DNA of 38,602 nt from Saprospiraceae bacterium (GTDB lineage: Bacteria; Bacteroidota; Bacteroidia; Chitinophagales; Saprospiraceae): contig JAHQWA010000540.1 of NCBI GenBank assembly GCA_019634045.1, forward strand, positions 1 to 38,602. Direction: 5' to 3'. The stretch's first letter is position 1, and each line of letters begins with the position of its first letter. Below, piece by piece: positions 9,156 to 18,136 of this stretch. Under the pieces are notes generated by a model that saw only the letters and a list, made by a program, of their open reading frames with translations, ran no database searches and was not told the DNA's origin. The position numbers and the translations under genes were made by a program.

Positions 9156-9189
9156 AAAAAAAGAGCCTGAACGCTGGTACAGTTCAGGC
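9156..9189 (-). terminator. Rho-independent terminator of the PQQ-propeller gene
   Basis: On the minus strand the perfect 8-bp stem GCCTGAAC / GTTCAGGC (9182-9189 and 9165-9172, 9-nt loop) is followed by TC and seven T residues (the A-run at 9156-9162). It lies about 55 nt past the stop codon at 9246. It faces the plus-strand terminator at 9107-9135, so the two transcripts end within about 20 nt of each other. A second imperfect inverted repeat, TTTAGAAG (9198-9205) and CTCAAAA (9210-9216) against TTTTGAG (9224-9230) and CTTCTAAA (9232-9239), lies directly after the stop codon and may form part of the same 3' end structure. Confidence 0.85.
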
Positions 9190-9245
9190 CCTACTACTTT
9201 AGAAGTCATCTCAAAAAACACTCTTTTGAGGCTTCTAAATGTCTA

Positions 9246-11120
9246 CTACAGCTTAAAACATTCCAATACCTTGCCTTGGGCTATATATAGTACCCCGTCC
9301 ACTTCATCAATCGAATACACGGGCTTAGCACTCTTTAGGTCAAAAGTCGTTGAGACTTTCCCCTCGTCCTTATTTAATTTCACAAAAATGGGCTGATTCA
9401 TTACTCCCTTATCTGAGGTTAGTACATAGGCATCATCATAGGTTTCAAAAGTAGCTTTGTAGCGAGCTACTATAGCATTGATCGCAGCATCACTAATGGA
9501 CATACTGACGGCAGAAGTAGTTACGTGTTTTTCAAAGGCTGCTAGTCTTTGATCCACAACAGCTGGGTCACCAAAAGAACCTGCCGTTCCAACAGCCATT
9601 GTCAAATCCTCTAGACCTTTGAGTTCTTGAGATACCCCATAAGCTTGGGCTCCCAAAGCAGCCGCACCTAAGGCTACCTTCGCCAAACCACTAAGTTGAT
9701 GAGGTGGGAAATAGTGGTGGTATCCTATTTTTCCGTCATAGTCTACCTTCATGAAGTTTTGAGAAGAGCCTAAGAGATAACCTCCGGTGCGTTTCTCAAT
9801 GAAGCTCACATCCTCCTTCCCCTGAAACTTAATGTCTTCCAACAGTAAGGCAAAGTCCCCGGATTTGGTATCGATACGGTATAGTTTCTTATTGCCGTAA
9901 ACGAGATAAGCATGACGCTCCACATCCGCCAAATAGATTGGTTGACCTTTCAATTTCAAATCCTTTTTCCAGCGCTCAGCGCCACTGTCCAAGTCTATAA
10001 TATTGGAACCACCAGCGGAGAGATACAGGAGACCTTTAGGTGTGAATTCAAAGCCTTCTACCGGGGCTTTCACCTTGATGGGCTTTTTCCAGCTCTCCTG
10101 TCCTGAATTGAGATCAAGCTTATGGATTAAGGCCTTATCACTCCCGTCAACGGAAACCGTATACAGCTGATCTCCGTCCAAGAGCATGTCGTAAGTATCA
10201 GATAATTTAGGTTCCTTTTTCCACATATCTTTCCCTGTATTTCCATCAATCTTACTAACCAAGGAAGTTTGCACGACCACGAATCCATCTTTGTGGGGAA
10301 ACATATTACTGAAGTCCCCTTTAAGTTTGATGGGCTTCTTCCAAACTTCACTCCCATTGTCCAGCTGAATCGCAGAAAATTTATTCTTATCAAAAGCTAC
10401 ATAGAGCTGGCGACCTGTTGCCTCAGAGAAATAGATATCTTCAATTTTCTTAAGATCCAGAGTCCAAAGCATTTCTCCAGTCGTCCCATTTAATCGGAAC
10501 AGGTCTTTTTTGGTGGGATATAAGATGTGACCATCCGGGTCCAAGATCGGTTCCGGTCTGAATTTTGGGAAAGCGGTACGGAGCGCAGCTCCGATACTTA
10601 GTCGCTTTTCAGGTTTCTCGGCAATAGATTTTCGCCAGCTAATTTTTTGTTCTTTAAAATCAATAAAAACCAACTCTACCTGTTTGCCATCTCCTTTTGT
10701 CTTAAGCAACAATCCTCCAATGTCAAACATCGGATAGTGATCGATGATCCTTGGCAATTCTATTTCTTTAGAGTCGAAAAGCACCTGCCCATCAAAATAA
10801 TTGATGATCTGCAATTTGGTGTTGATCAAACCACTGGGCTTTTCCAGGATCATGAGTGGTGAAGCGGGAATCATTTGTACATCATTCTTGGAGACTTCGT
10901 GTGTCAATTGTCCCAATTCCAAGGTCCAATTCACGGACTTACCACTGGGTTCCAGTCCGCAGAGTTTCGTTCCACTCTTTAATACGAGGTTACCTGCCGG
11001 GCTGGTGGCAATCCAATTGATCTTTCCCGGAAAATCTACTTTCCAATCTGGGGCTTGGCCTTGCCCAAAAAGGCCAGCAATGCATAATAGGTTGAGCGCA
11101 AATACAATAAGTTTTTTCAT
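9246..11120 (-). CDS. Secreted PQQ-like (BamB-type) beta-propeller protein
   Basis: The product is 624 residues with a clear signal peptide (MKKLIVFALNLLCIAGLFGQ). From about residue 30 to 450 it shows repeated blades of the PQQ/quinoprotein type, with recurrent patterns of G..LW, LD..NG, W.KPI.LKG and ..LY.VS (for example GTTGEMLWTLDLKK, DLNSGQESWKKPIKVK, DLDSGAERWKKDLKLKG). A segment near residues 470-560 is rich in Ala and Gly and predicted helical (LAKVALGAAALGAQAYG), interrupting the propeller before the last blades. No PQQ-binding enzyme residues can be assigned, so this is more likely a binding or scaffold propeller than a dehydrogenase. The start could also be the ATG at 11138, six codons upstream (MYKKSL); 11120 gives the better signal peptide. 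It stands alone on its strand with its own terminator. Confidence 0.85.
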   Translation of the reverse strand: MKKLIVFALNLLCIAGLFGQGQAPDWKVDFPGKINWIATSPAGNLVLKSGTKLCGLEPSGKSVNWTLELGQLTHEVSKNDVQMIPASPLMILEKPSGLINTKLQIINYFDGQVLFDSKEIELPRIIDHYPMFDIGGLLLKTKGDGKQVELVFIDFKEQKISWRKSIAEKPEKRLSIGAALRTAFPKFRPEPILDPDGHILYPTKKDLFRLNGTTGEMLWTLDLKKIEDIYFSEATGRQLYVAFDKNKFSAIQLDNGSEVWKKPIKLKGDFSNMFPHKDGFVVVQTSLVSKIDGNTGKDMWKKEPKLSDTYDMLLDGDQLYTVSVDGSDKALIHKLDLNSGQESWKKPIKVKAPVEGFEFTPKGLLYLSAGGSNIIDLDSGAERWKKDLKLKGQPIYLADVERHAYLVYGNKKLYRIDTKSGDFALLLEDIKFQGKEDVSFIEKRTGGYLLGSSQNFMKVDYDGKIGYHHYFPPHQLSGLAKVALGAAALGAQAYGVSQELKGLEDLTMAVGTAGSFGDPAVVDQRLAAFEKHVTTSAVSMSISDAAINAIVARYKATFETYDDAYVLTSDKGVMNQPIFVKLNKDEGKVSTTFDLKSAKPVYSIDEVDGVLYIAQGKVLECFKL

Positions 11121-11197
11121 CAGAGATTTTTTATACATAGAATAAATTTTAGAGCCACGTCAAGAAAGAAGCTATGGGTACAGACATAGGAAATCCA

Positions 11198-11219
11198 GCT
11201 TTCTGTAACACCAGAAAGC
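11198..11219. repeat. Perfect 8-bp inverted repeat in the divergent spacer
   Basis: GCTTTCTG (11198-11205) and CAGAAAGC (11212-11219) form a perfect hairpin with the 6-nt loop TAACAC. It lies 78 nt upstream of the propeller gene start, in the 468-bp gap 11121-11588 between divergent genes. It could be an operator or a leader hairpin; there is no T-run in either direction. Apart from this and the promoter candidate at 11519-11549, nothing else was seen in that gap. Confidence 0.35.
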
Positions 11220-11518
11220 AGTCATCCTTACCCAATCATGAGTTTCTGCAAAATTGTCCCTCTACAGGTCGTCATCCCTCACGCACAACACGTCAAAAAC
11301 CACCTGATAGTGAAACACTTACAGCATTTTCTAATTAATTCTCTGAATACGCCTTGATATAAAAATTGAATTTTAAAGTGGGAGTATTTAGAGCGCGTAA
11401 TAAACTGATACAATTATACAAACTCTCGGTGAAATTATCAATGCCCACTTGCATGAATTTATCCCTTCATTCATCCTTGCCAAATGTACAGCCAAGTCTA
11501 CCAATTGTTCAGTGGCCA

Positions 11519-11549
11519 TTGTGCTCAGTCAAAAAAGCCAATAGTATTG
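11519..11549 (+). promoter_or_regulatory. Candidate promoter of the TlpA-kinase operon
   Basis: TTG (11519-11521) is followed after 20 nt by TAGTATTG (11542-11549), seven of eight positions of the Bacteroidota TAnnTTTG -7 box. It lies 40 nt upstream of the ATG at 11589, at the spacing expected for this type of promoter. Confidence 0.4.
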
Positions 11550-11588
11550 TGAACGAGAACTGAATATAAAACGCATAAATAATAGGCC

Positions 11589-12707
11589 ATGAAAAATATC
11601 AGAATTTTACTCCTGACGAGCTTTCTCCTACCACTTGTCTCCCTCAGTGGACAAGATGTACATCAAGTGGTGCAGCAGTACAAAAACGCCCTGTCTAAGA
11701 TTCAATCCATCGATTGTAAGGTGGAACAATTGGACACCTTTGTAAGCGGCCACGTATGGCACTACCACGGTGAGCTCAGCATGCTCCGAAATCAGTCAGA
11801 TTCACTATTTGGTTTTCAATTTAAAGCCTCTAAAAGTGTTGGAGGCGAAGCGCTCTATGATGGGCTATCAGAGTTCCAAATCGATCATAAGGAAAAGAGC
11901 TATGAGCTGAATACCATGCCACAATCTTACATAGTGGGTTCGCCAGGCGGTCAGCTGGTCGTTTCAGAACTCATGCAGTACCAAGATGAAACGAATACCC
12001 CTGAATTACTACAGGACGAGCAGTACCATATTCTCCGATACCAATATCCAGACCTAGAGGAATATGATGTGCGACAGCGCGAGAAAAAGATCTTCCTTGA
12101 CAAGGCCACTTTCTTACCCGCCAAGGTCATTGAACGCCAAGTATCGCTAGACAAGAAGCAAGTAATCACTAGAATCATTTCGGATCTACGCTTGAATGCT
12201 GTTGAACACCAGCAAGCCTTTGTAAAAAACTTCTTGGAGGACTACGAATTGGTCATCGAAGAATCGGATGCTAACATTCATGACGATCTCCTACAAACCG
12301 ACGTCAAAGACTTTCAGCTAGAAACCTTCGCGGGCCAGTACATCTCCACTCGGCCACAAGACTCAAAAGTGTTACTGCTTGATTTTTGGGAAGTCTGGTG
12401 TGGTCCATGTGTACAATCCATGCCAAAGGTTCAAGCCCTGGCCAATAAGTACGAATCGGAAGGCTTAGATGTCGTCGGCGTACTAATGGATAAGCATAGC
12501 CAAAAGAGTGCAGAGAAAATGCTTGGAAAAAAAGGCATCGAGTTCAAACAAACCTTTGGAAGCCAAGACCTGAGAGAATACTTCAGGGTATTGGGCATAC
12601 CTCAATATGTTTTGATCGATCAAGCGGGTAAGATTCGAAAGATCTACCAGGGATACCACGATGAGATTGAAGATCAGATACAAACGCTACTCGCAGAAGC
12701 TAAATAG
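11589..12707 (+). CDS. TlpA-like periplasmic thioredoxin with N-terminal LolA-like domain
   Basis: The product is 372 residues with a signal peptide (MKNIRILLLTSFLLPLVSLSG). Residues about 22-215 form a beta-rich domain similar in outline to the LolA/lipoprotein-sorting fold (QYKNALSKIQSIDCKVEQ, later DLEEYDVRQREKKIFLD). Residues about 235-372 are a TlpA/ResA-type thioredoxin domain with the active site WCGPC (C271, C274), a typical cis-proline segment (GIPQYVLID) and a closing helix. It should act in the periplasm as a thiol-disulfide oxidoreductase, probably keeping partner cysteines reduced. It is the first gene of a four-gene same-strand run that ends in a kinase whose sensor looks like a TlpA without cysteines. 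The gap to the next gene is 43 nt, so co-transcription is likely. Confidence 0.88.
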   Translation: MKNIRILLLTSFLLPLVSLSGQDVHQVVQQYKNALSKIQSIDCKVEQLDTFVSGHVWHYHGELSMLRNQSDSLFGFQFKASKSVGGEALYDGLSEFQIDHKEKSYELNTMPQSYIVGSPGGQLVVSELMQYQDETNTPELLQDEQYHILRYQYPDLEEYDVRQREKKIFLDKATFLPAKVIERQVSLDKKQVITRIISDLRLNAVEHQQAFVKNFLEDYELVIEESDANIHDDLLQTDVKDFQLETFAGQYISTRPQDSKVLLLDFWEVWCGPCVQSMPKVQALANKYESEGLDVVGVLMDKHSQKSAEKMLGKKGIEFKQTFGSQDLREYFRVLGIPQYVLIDQAGKIRKIYQGYHDEIEDQIQTLLAEAK

Positions 12708-12750
12708 CCCCTACCAAATCGCCCAACTCTACTTTAAAATATTAACAACT

Positions 12751-13458
12751 ATGAAAACGAAAACCTTCAGTATGCTCCTTCTCTTAGTCCTGGTGAATTT
12801 TGCCAGTTTGCAGGCACAAGACGTAACACCTGATCGCAGACTCCAGCTCTTAAAAGAGGATGTTCACAACCGCTATCAATCTAATAACATTACCCATTTG
12901 GATATGCTACAAGCCCTGGAGTTTGCTGGTATCCAGATCATGAAGTTCGATCTAGGTCAATTTGATGAACGCTTTAAGCTCTACCTTATCACTGAAACCT
13001 ACGAAAATGGCAAATTGGTAGAAACCGATACCATCCTATCCGGTGATAACAGGTATCACTACTTCCAAAGGGCTCAGGAAGGGGTCTTTCACGATTACAT
13101 GGACCAACTCAAGTTTATCACCAAAGACGACGACAACAAGAGTGAAATTAGATTGCATACGTACAAAATGTCGACTAAATTCAAAATAGAATTGGAGAAA
13201 TGGGATGATCGTCAGTTCTACAATTGGCGTTACTTTAGAGGGACTCATTGGCAACTTAACGAAAAGGTACCTTTAATGATCTTTGCCTCTTCCTGGAAGG
13301 ACAAACGGTATGACTTTCATCGTTTTTGCGGAAGGGTTGTTTTGGAAGAAGGAGAGGAAGGTACAGAAGAACTCTTGCAAGAATCCCCGGCTTATGTACT
13401 CTTTAGTTATATTGTTAGTCCCATGCCTGAGAAAAAGGAAGAGAGTGGCGACAGATAA
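12751..13458 (+). CDS. Unknown secreted protein in the TlpA-kinase operon
   Basis: The product is 235 residues. The ATG at 12751 gives a good signal peptide (MKTKTFSMLLLLVLVNFASLQA followed by QDVTPDRR); the frame stays open further upstream but that part has no signal-like character. The mature part is mixed alpha/beta and charged, with segments NNITHLDMLQALEFAGIQI, FDERFKLYLITETYENGK and a C-terminal acidic stretch (LEEGEEGTEELLQE). I recognise no family. It lies between the TlpA-like gene (43 nt upstream) and the kinase gene (68 nt downstream), so it is probably an envelope partner of one of them. Confidence 0.7.
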   Translation: MKTKTFSMLLLLVLVNFASLQAQDVTPDRRLQLLKEDVHNRYQSNNITHLDMLQALEFAGIQIMKFDLGQFDERFKLYLITETYENGKLVETDTILSGDNRYHYFQRAQEGVFHDYMDQLKFITKDDDNKSEIRLHTYKMSTKFKIELEKWDDRQFYNWRYFRGTHWQLNEKVPLMIFASSWKDKRYDFHRFCGRVVLEEGEEGTEELLQESPAYVLFSYIVSPMPEKKEESGDR

Positions 13459-13526
13459 AGGCTTGTCAACCTTAAGTACAGGAAGACAAAAGGAAGCTTA
13501 CTTGCATATAAACAAGGATACTAATC

Positions 13527-16340
13527 ATGAGTAGGATATTATGGGTCTATCTCTTCTTGGCTTTCCGTTTTGTGACTTTGTCAGGCCAGTCGTTAGAGAA
13601 ATCCTTACAGGAGGGAGAGACTTGGGAAATCGAGTGGGTACAACAAAGGCATCTATCCAAAGATGGGTCTACGATCGCAAGTTATCCCCTTTTTCCCGAT
13701 CAGCTGAAAGCCGGAGAATATGACATGCGGATAGGTCTCCGGCTCTTTAAGTCTCCAAAGCAAGGGCTAAGTGCCAGGATTACCTCTATCAGTTATATTG
13801 AGCTACCCCAGTTGGAGCCAATCGGGAAAAACAGTACAAAGCAAGCAAAGCTCAGTCAGCCCATTTTCCTGGATACGCGCTTTCAGGATGCCTATTTCAA
13901 TCCGCAGTTGTTCCTTTTTGATGCGCTCTTACAGCACGATTTCCCGATCTCCTGTAAATCCGAAGTCATAGACGAGTCCCTGTCCAATTTTTCCAATGCG
14001 GTAAACCAAACCCTTGGTACATCCGGCCTATTACCGCCTCAGCTAGAATGGCTACAAAAGACAGAACTGGCTGAGGCTTTTAGTGCTAACTCCTTAACTC
14101 ATTTCTTCTGCCAACTATTGGAGCAAGAAGTTCCCGCAGGAGAAAGTCCTTTTCGGCTTACTACTCGCCATACCGATTCACAGGCCTACATAGATTATTT
14201 GCGCATAAAATTGCCTGCTAAGACTTGTGTTTTTCGCGGACAAATATTGAATCGCGCCACCGATGAGATCAGGGTTAAATATTTCCGTCAAGGGGATTGG
14301 CATTCTTATTGGCAAGATAGTCTTATCCAATTGGATAAAGATGGCTTTTTTGAATTGGGATTCCCCTTAGCTGAGCGGCGTATTATTTCCATCTCTCATG
14401 GCTACCAAAGCATGCGCTTCTACCTAGAGCCAGGCGACACGCTCCAGTTTCAAACCAATGCTAATGCCTTTTATCGAGAAATGTCTTTCGAGGGGAAAGG
14501 GGTGTCTGACAATCAGTTCTTATTGGATTTTTACCATCAAATGCGAGGGGACACTTTGTTCCGTAGTTATGATTTTAAGCTATTAGAAAAAGAACCGATC
14601 GGCTATTTCGAGAAGATAAAAACTAAAGAACAAGCCGAGCTAGCCTTTCTAGAGAGCCGCAAGGCTAGACTTCGACCGGAGCTATCCGCCTTCATGGATC
14701 GCCTTATCCGCATGGGGCATGCCACCACTCAGTGGGAAGCTGCCTATCGATTTACCGTCGAAAAACAGATTGAACTTCCCCGTAAATTAATCCAGGATTT
14801 GCAAGCACTAGGTGCGCTGCTATACAGGCTTCCCAGGGACAAAACCTTCGATTTTGATGTAGAAGAATTCCTAGCGTTCCAATACCATTTTTTAACTCAA
14901 ATTTACCAGGCTCCTGAGCTGAATAGTTACAAAGAGATGCATCTAGCGCAACTACTCCTAAGCAAAGAGACTTTCGTTCGTCATACCGCTATGCAGTTAT
15001 TCCGCTCCCATGGCCAATTGGAACAACTCACCCGTAGTCGTCGGTATCAACTAGAGCAAATCTTGGCCATGACTAGAGATTCACAACTGATCGATGAGTT
15101 AATGGTTTTCACCCGAAAAAAGCAAGAGCGGTCTAGCGCAGCTGGCTACAGGATACTCAGGACTGGAATACCTGCCCCGGACTGGACTTTTATTGACCAA
15201 GAAAGCGTCGAAGTGGGCTTAAAAGACTTCCGGGGGAAACAATTGCTTTTGCACATCGGCTGGGATGATCTTTTGGATGTAGCCGTAGCAGACTTTGACA
15301 CGCTGAAGGAACAGTCTACCGCATTTCCCACTGTGATTCACTTAATTACAGCCCCCACTAAGGAGCACTTTAGCAAAAGTATAGCGGGCTTGGAGGGGCT
15401 ATTCATCTACGTCCCGGAGGAAGAAATGACTGATCTAAGAGATAACTACCGCGTTGATAACCGAACCAATCACTATTTCTTAATTGATGAGAATGGCAAT
15501 ATAATAGCCAACCATCTAGCCTTGGGCACCGCACAGAAACTACGCGGGACTTGGGCAAAACTGGCGAAACAAGCAGCACCTACCACGTGGACACCGGAGC
15601 AGCGTCTCCAATTCTGGCAAAGTATCGGTATTGGGACTTTTATACTCCTGCTGATTAGTGGAGGCTTCCTTTGGCAGCGGCGTATAAGCATGCGGCGGGA
15701 CCTGCGGCGGCGGCAATTGTTAGAGGTGGAACTGCGAGGTATTCGCTCCCAAATGAATCCACATTTTCTCTTCAATGCCATGAGTTCCATCCAAAATCTC
15801 ATACGGAAGAAGGAGCAAGAAAAAGCCGATGTCTATCTAGGTCAATTTGCTGGCTTGATGCGAAAGACCTTACGCAATACCGCCGAGGAGTACATCCCGC
15901 TTAGCGATGAAATTGATACCCTCGAACAATATTGTAGTCTCGAAAGTCTCCGTCACCCCTTCACCTACGAGTTCCTTTTGGAGGAAACTATTGATGCGCA
16001 TAACACCTATATTCCTAGTATGATCCTACAGCCCATTATTGAGAATGCCATTCTGCATGGACTCACACCTATTGATGGACCTCGCGAACTAAGCGTCAAG
16101 ATCTCCCCTGCCCTAGTGGGGCTACATTGTGAAGTAGTTGATAATGGTATTGGACTATTGGCCGCCCAGGCCCATGCACAAAATGATCAACATAAGAGCT
16201 ATGGCATGAAATTGGTACGCCAGCGTTTGGACTTGCTAGGACTGGAGAGCGATAAACATTTTAGCATTCAAGACCGCAGTCAACTTACTCCGCCAAGCCG
16301 AGGAACCCTAGTCACCTTAACTATTCCGACAGAACAATGA
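13527..16340 (+). CDS. LytS-type sensor histidine kinase with a TlpA-like extracytoplasmic region
   Basis: The product is 937 residues. A signal or anchor segment (residues 1-20) is followed by a very large extracytoplasmic part. Residues about 225-340 resemble the beta-rich DUF4369-type N-domain of Bacteroidota TlpA proteins (GQILNRATDEIRV, FYLEPGDTLQFQTN, MSFEGKGVSDNQFL). Residues about 547-680 follow the TlpA thioredoxin pattern (GIPAPDWTFIDQESVEVGL, DFRGKQLLLHIGW, YFLIDENGNI). At the place of the WCxxC site there is GWDDLLDVAV, so no redox cysteines. A TM helix at about 699-716 leads into a His_kinase domain (QMNPHFLFN, H746 phosphorylated in the family; N-box LQPIIENAILHG, N840; G-box DNGIGL). 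The stop codon overlaps the response regulator start (ATGA). It probably senses an envelope ligand or protein partner and phosphorylates that regulator. Confidence 0.9.
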   Translation: MSRILWVYLFLAFRFVTLSGQSLEKSLQEGETWEIEWVQQRHLSKDGSTIASYPLFPDQLKAGEYDMRIGLRLFKSPKQGLSARITSISYIELPQLEPIGKNSTKQAKLSQPIFLDTRFQDAYFNPQLFLFDALLQHDFPISCKSEVIDESLSNFSNAVNQTLGTSGLLPPQLEWLQKTELAEAFSANSLTHFFCQLLEQEVPAGESPFRLTTRHTDSQAYIDYLRIKLPAKTCVFRGQILNRATDEIRVKYFRQGDWHSYWQDSLIQLDKDGFFELGFPLAERRIISISHGYQSMRFYLEPGDTLQFQTNANAFYREMSFEGKGVSDNQFLLDFYHQMRGDTLFRSYDFKLLEKEPIGYFEKIKTKEQAELAFLESRKARLRPELSAFMDRLIRMGHATTQWEAAYRFTVEKQIELPRKLIQDLQALGALLYRLPRDKTFDFDVEEFLAFQYHFLTQIYQAPELNSYKEMHLAQLLLSKETFVRHTAMQLFRSHGQLEQLTRSRRYQLEQILAMTRDSQLIDELMVFTRKKQERSSAAGYRILRTGIPAPDWTFIDQESVEVGLKDFRGKQLLLHIGWDDLLDVAVADFDTLKEQSTAFPTVIHLITAPTKEHFSKSIAGLEGLFIYVPEEEMTDLRDNYRVDNRTNHYFLIDENGNIIANHLALGTAQKLRGTWAKLAKQAAPTTWTPEQRLQFWQSIGIGTFILLLISGGFLWQRRISMRRDLRRRQLLEVELRGIRSQMNPHFLFNAMSSIQNLIRKKEQEKADVYLGQFAGLMRKTLRNTAEEYIPLSDEIDTLEQYCSLESLRHPFTYEFLLEETIDAHNTYIPSMILQPIIENAILHGLTPIDGPRELSVKISPALVGLHCEVVDNGIGLLAAQAHAQNDQHKSYGMKLVRQRLDLLGLESDKHFSIQDRSQLTPPSRGTLVTLTIPTEQ

Positions 16341-17089
16341 GAAATATCCGTGCCTTAATCGTTGATGACGAAGCTAACAACCGAGAAAACCTTCGACTAG
16401 CCCTAGAAAGCTACTGCAAAGAGGTGGAAGTGGTCGGCGAAGCTGACTCCGCTTTGGCAGCCATGGATCGGATTAAAGAACTAAAACCAGCTTTGGTCTT
16501 TCTAGATATCGCCATGCCCATGGGTAGTGGCTTTGACCTATTGGAAAGTCTACCACAAATTGACTTTGACATCATCTTTGTCACAGCTTATGATCAATAT
16601 GCCATCCGGGCGATCAAATTTGCTGCGGTCGACTACTTGCTAAAGCCCATCAACGCGCTAGAGTTGAAGAAAGCCGTAGATCGGGTGCTTAGTAAGCAAT
16701 TACAACAAAACCAAAAAGATCAGCTAGAGACCTTGCTCCACAATTTGCAGCAACAAGAAAAGAAAATTGCCCTCCCACAATCTGATCATATCGAATTCGT
16801 AGCGGTTAATAGTATCATCCGTTGCCAAGGAGATCGAAATTACACTCATTTTTTTCTCAAAGACGGTCGGAAACTCCTGGTTTCCCGTACCCTGAAGGAA
16901 TACGTTGGTTTGTTGGAAGATCAATCCTTTTATCGGGTACACCAATCTCACCTGGTAAACCTACAGTGCATACAAAAGTACAGCAAAAGAGATGGCGGAC
17001 TACTGATTACTTCTGACAATGCCAAAATCCCAGTAGCCCGCGCACGCAAGGAGGAACTATTAACCCGACTGATGAAAAGGGATCAATAA
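16337..17089 (+). CDS. LytTR family response regulator, partner of the TlpA-like kinase
   Basis: The product is 250 residues: a receiver domain (residues 4-120) and a LytTR DNA-binding domain (about 145-248). The receiver has the acidic pocket VDDE (near residues 9-12), the phospho-acceptor D57 in FLDIAMP, and the conserved lysine in LLKPI. The LytTR part has the IEFVAVNSIIRCQGDRNYT strand region and the FYRVHQSHLVNL motif typical of the fold. It starts inside the kinase stop codon (ATGA overlap), so translation is coupled and cognate pairing is near certain. Its target promoters are unknown. It ends 2 nt from the stop codon of the convergent S41 peptidase gene. Confidence 0.95.
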   Translation: MRNIRALIVDDEANNRENLRLALESYCKEVEVVGEADSALAAMDRIKELKPALVFLDIAMPMGSGFDLLESLPQIDFDIIFVTAYDQYAIRAIKFAAVDYLLKPINALELKKAVDRVLSKQLQQNQKDQLETLLHNLQQQEKKIALPQSDHIEFVAVNSIIRCQGDRNYTHFFLKDGRKLLVSRTLKEYVGLLEDQSFYRVHQSHLVNLQCIQKYSKRDGGLLITSDNAKIPVARARKEELLTRLMKRDQ

Positions 17090-17091
17090 TA

Positions 17092-18123
17092 CTATTGCAA
17101 CAATTCGATGGCTTTCTCCAGCACCTCATCCTTACCATTCAGCACATCTGCTCTTTTATTCCTGACCAAAACCTGGGGCGGAATCCCTTGCCCTTCGAAG
17201 CTTGCTCCATCCGCCGTCCGCCATTCACCGATGCTGACGGAGTAGCCCCATCCATTTGGCATTTCTCGGTTGATTTGGTTGGAAAAAGCGCCTGCGGTGG
17301 TGTCTCCTACGGTGGTTACTTGCGGCAAGGTCCGCATAGCTAAGCAAAAGGTTTCTCTTGCGCTAATGGTGAAGCGGTTGGTCAATAAAACGACGGGCTT
17401 CAGAAACCGTCGATCCCCCCTCGGACTGATAAACCATTGCTCAGGAGTAGTGAAATCTTCTGGGCCAGGTCCATTCTTGATCGTGGTAGTCATGTACAAC
17501 CTTTCCTGATCCGTAAAGTAAGATGCAATAGTTTTCCCTGCAATATCCTCTCCACCACCTGCACCCCGTACATCTATGATCAGGCCATCCGCGGATTGAA
17601 AGAAATCTAAGACCGGTACTATTTCTTTGTCAAAGGCTTTCTCCCCATCGGCAAAGTTGTCAATATGTACGTAGCCTATATTATCTGCTACGAAGTCATA
17701 CCGCATCGCAAAATCCGTTTCTCGAGGGTCCGTCAGGTAGTTCTCCGTCAAGATATCGAGGTCGAAATCAGCCATCGTATCGAGGCTTCCAAAGGTCCCC
17801 CCGAAATAGCTAGGTAGGTCCGTTTCCACGGGAATCAAGCCGACGTGCCCGTCATTGAGATGATCTAGCATTTCTATGAGGACCTGGTATAGTTCGGCAT
17901 CCGTACTTTCATCGCTTAGCCGAGGACGATACTCTGAGCGCAGCGCGTCCCAGTCGATCCCCTTCAATCGAAAGAGGCCATACAGTTGATTGTATTCTTC
18001 CCACAAGGCGTCAAAATTACCCAGGGGGTCATTGCTATGTTCTAAGCCGAAGATCTGCTTTTCGCAAGCGGAACTAAGGAATAGGATAAAAAAAGTAGCT
18101 ATGATGATGGTTGTATTTTTCAT
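17092..18123 (-). CDS. S41 family peptidase, lipoprotein
   Basis: The product is 343 residues. The N-terminus MKNTTIIIATFFILFLSSAC is a lipoprotein signal with the lipobox cysteine at C20. Residues about 35-110 form the N-terminal helical region common in tricorn/C-terminal-processing peptidases (WDALRSEYRPRLSDESTDAEL, LNDGHVGLIP). The core domain (about 140-335) has DGLIIDVRGAGGG, the nucleophile segment TNRFTISARETF with S254 as the likely catalytic serine, and a GDTTAGAFS loop. No PDZ domain is evident, consistent with the shorter Bacteroidota S41 lipoproteins. It should cleave peptides or proteins at the envelope. Upstream lies a cluster of TCACCGGGT repeats. Confidence 0.88.
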   Translation of the reverse strand: MKNTTIIIATFFILFLSSACEKQIFGLEHSNDPLGNFDALWEEYNQLYGLFRLKGIDWDALRSEYRPRLSDESTDAELYQVLIEMLDHLNDGHVGLIPVETDLPSYFGGTFGSLDTMADFDLDILTENYLTDPRETDFAMRYDFVADNIGYVHIDNFADGEKAFDKEIVPVLDFFQSADGLIIDVRGAGGGEDIAGKTIASYFTDQERLYMTTTIKNGPGPEDFTTPEQWFISPRGDRRFLKPVVLLTNRFTISARETFCLAMRTLPQVTTVGDTTAGAFSNQINREMPNGWGYSVSIGEWRTADGASFEGQGIPPQVLVRNKRADVLNGKDEVLEKAIELLQ

Positions 18124-18136
18124 GATTTTGGATTTT

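Noticed and set aside
12661..12750. Longer start for the unknown secreted protein, overlapping the TlpA-like gene
   Set aside because: The extension is basic and unrelated to export, whereas the ATG at 12751 begins a standard signal peptide.
17095..17509. Plus-strand open frames continuing past the LytTR regulator gene
   Set aside because: They are opposite the S41 peptidase core (nucleophile and GDTTAGAFS segments) and lack domain character.
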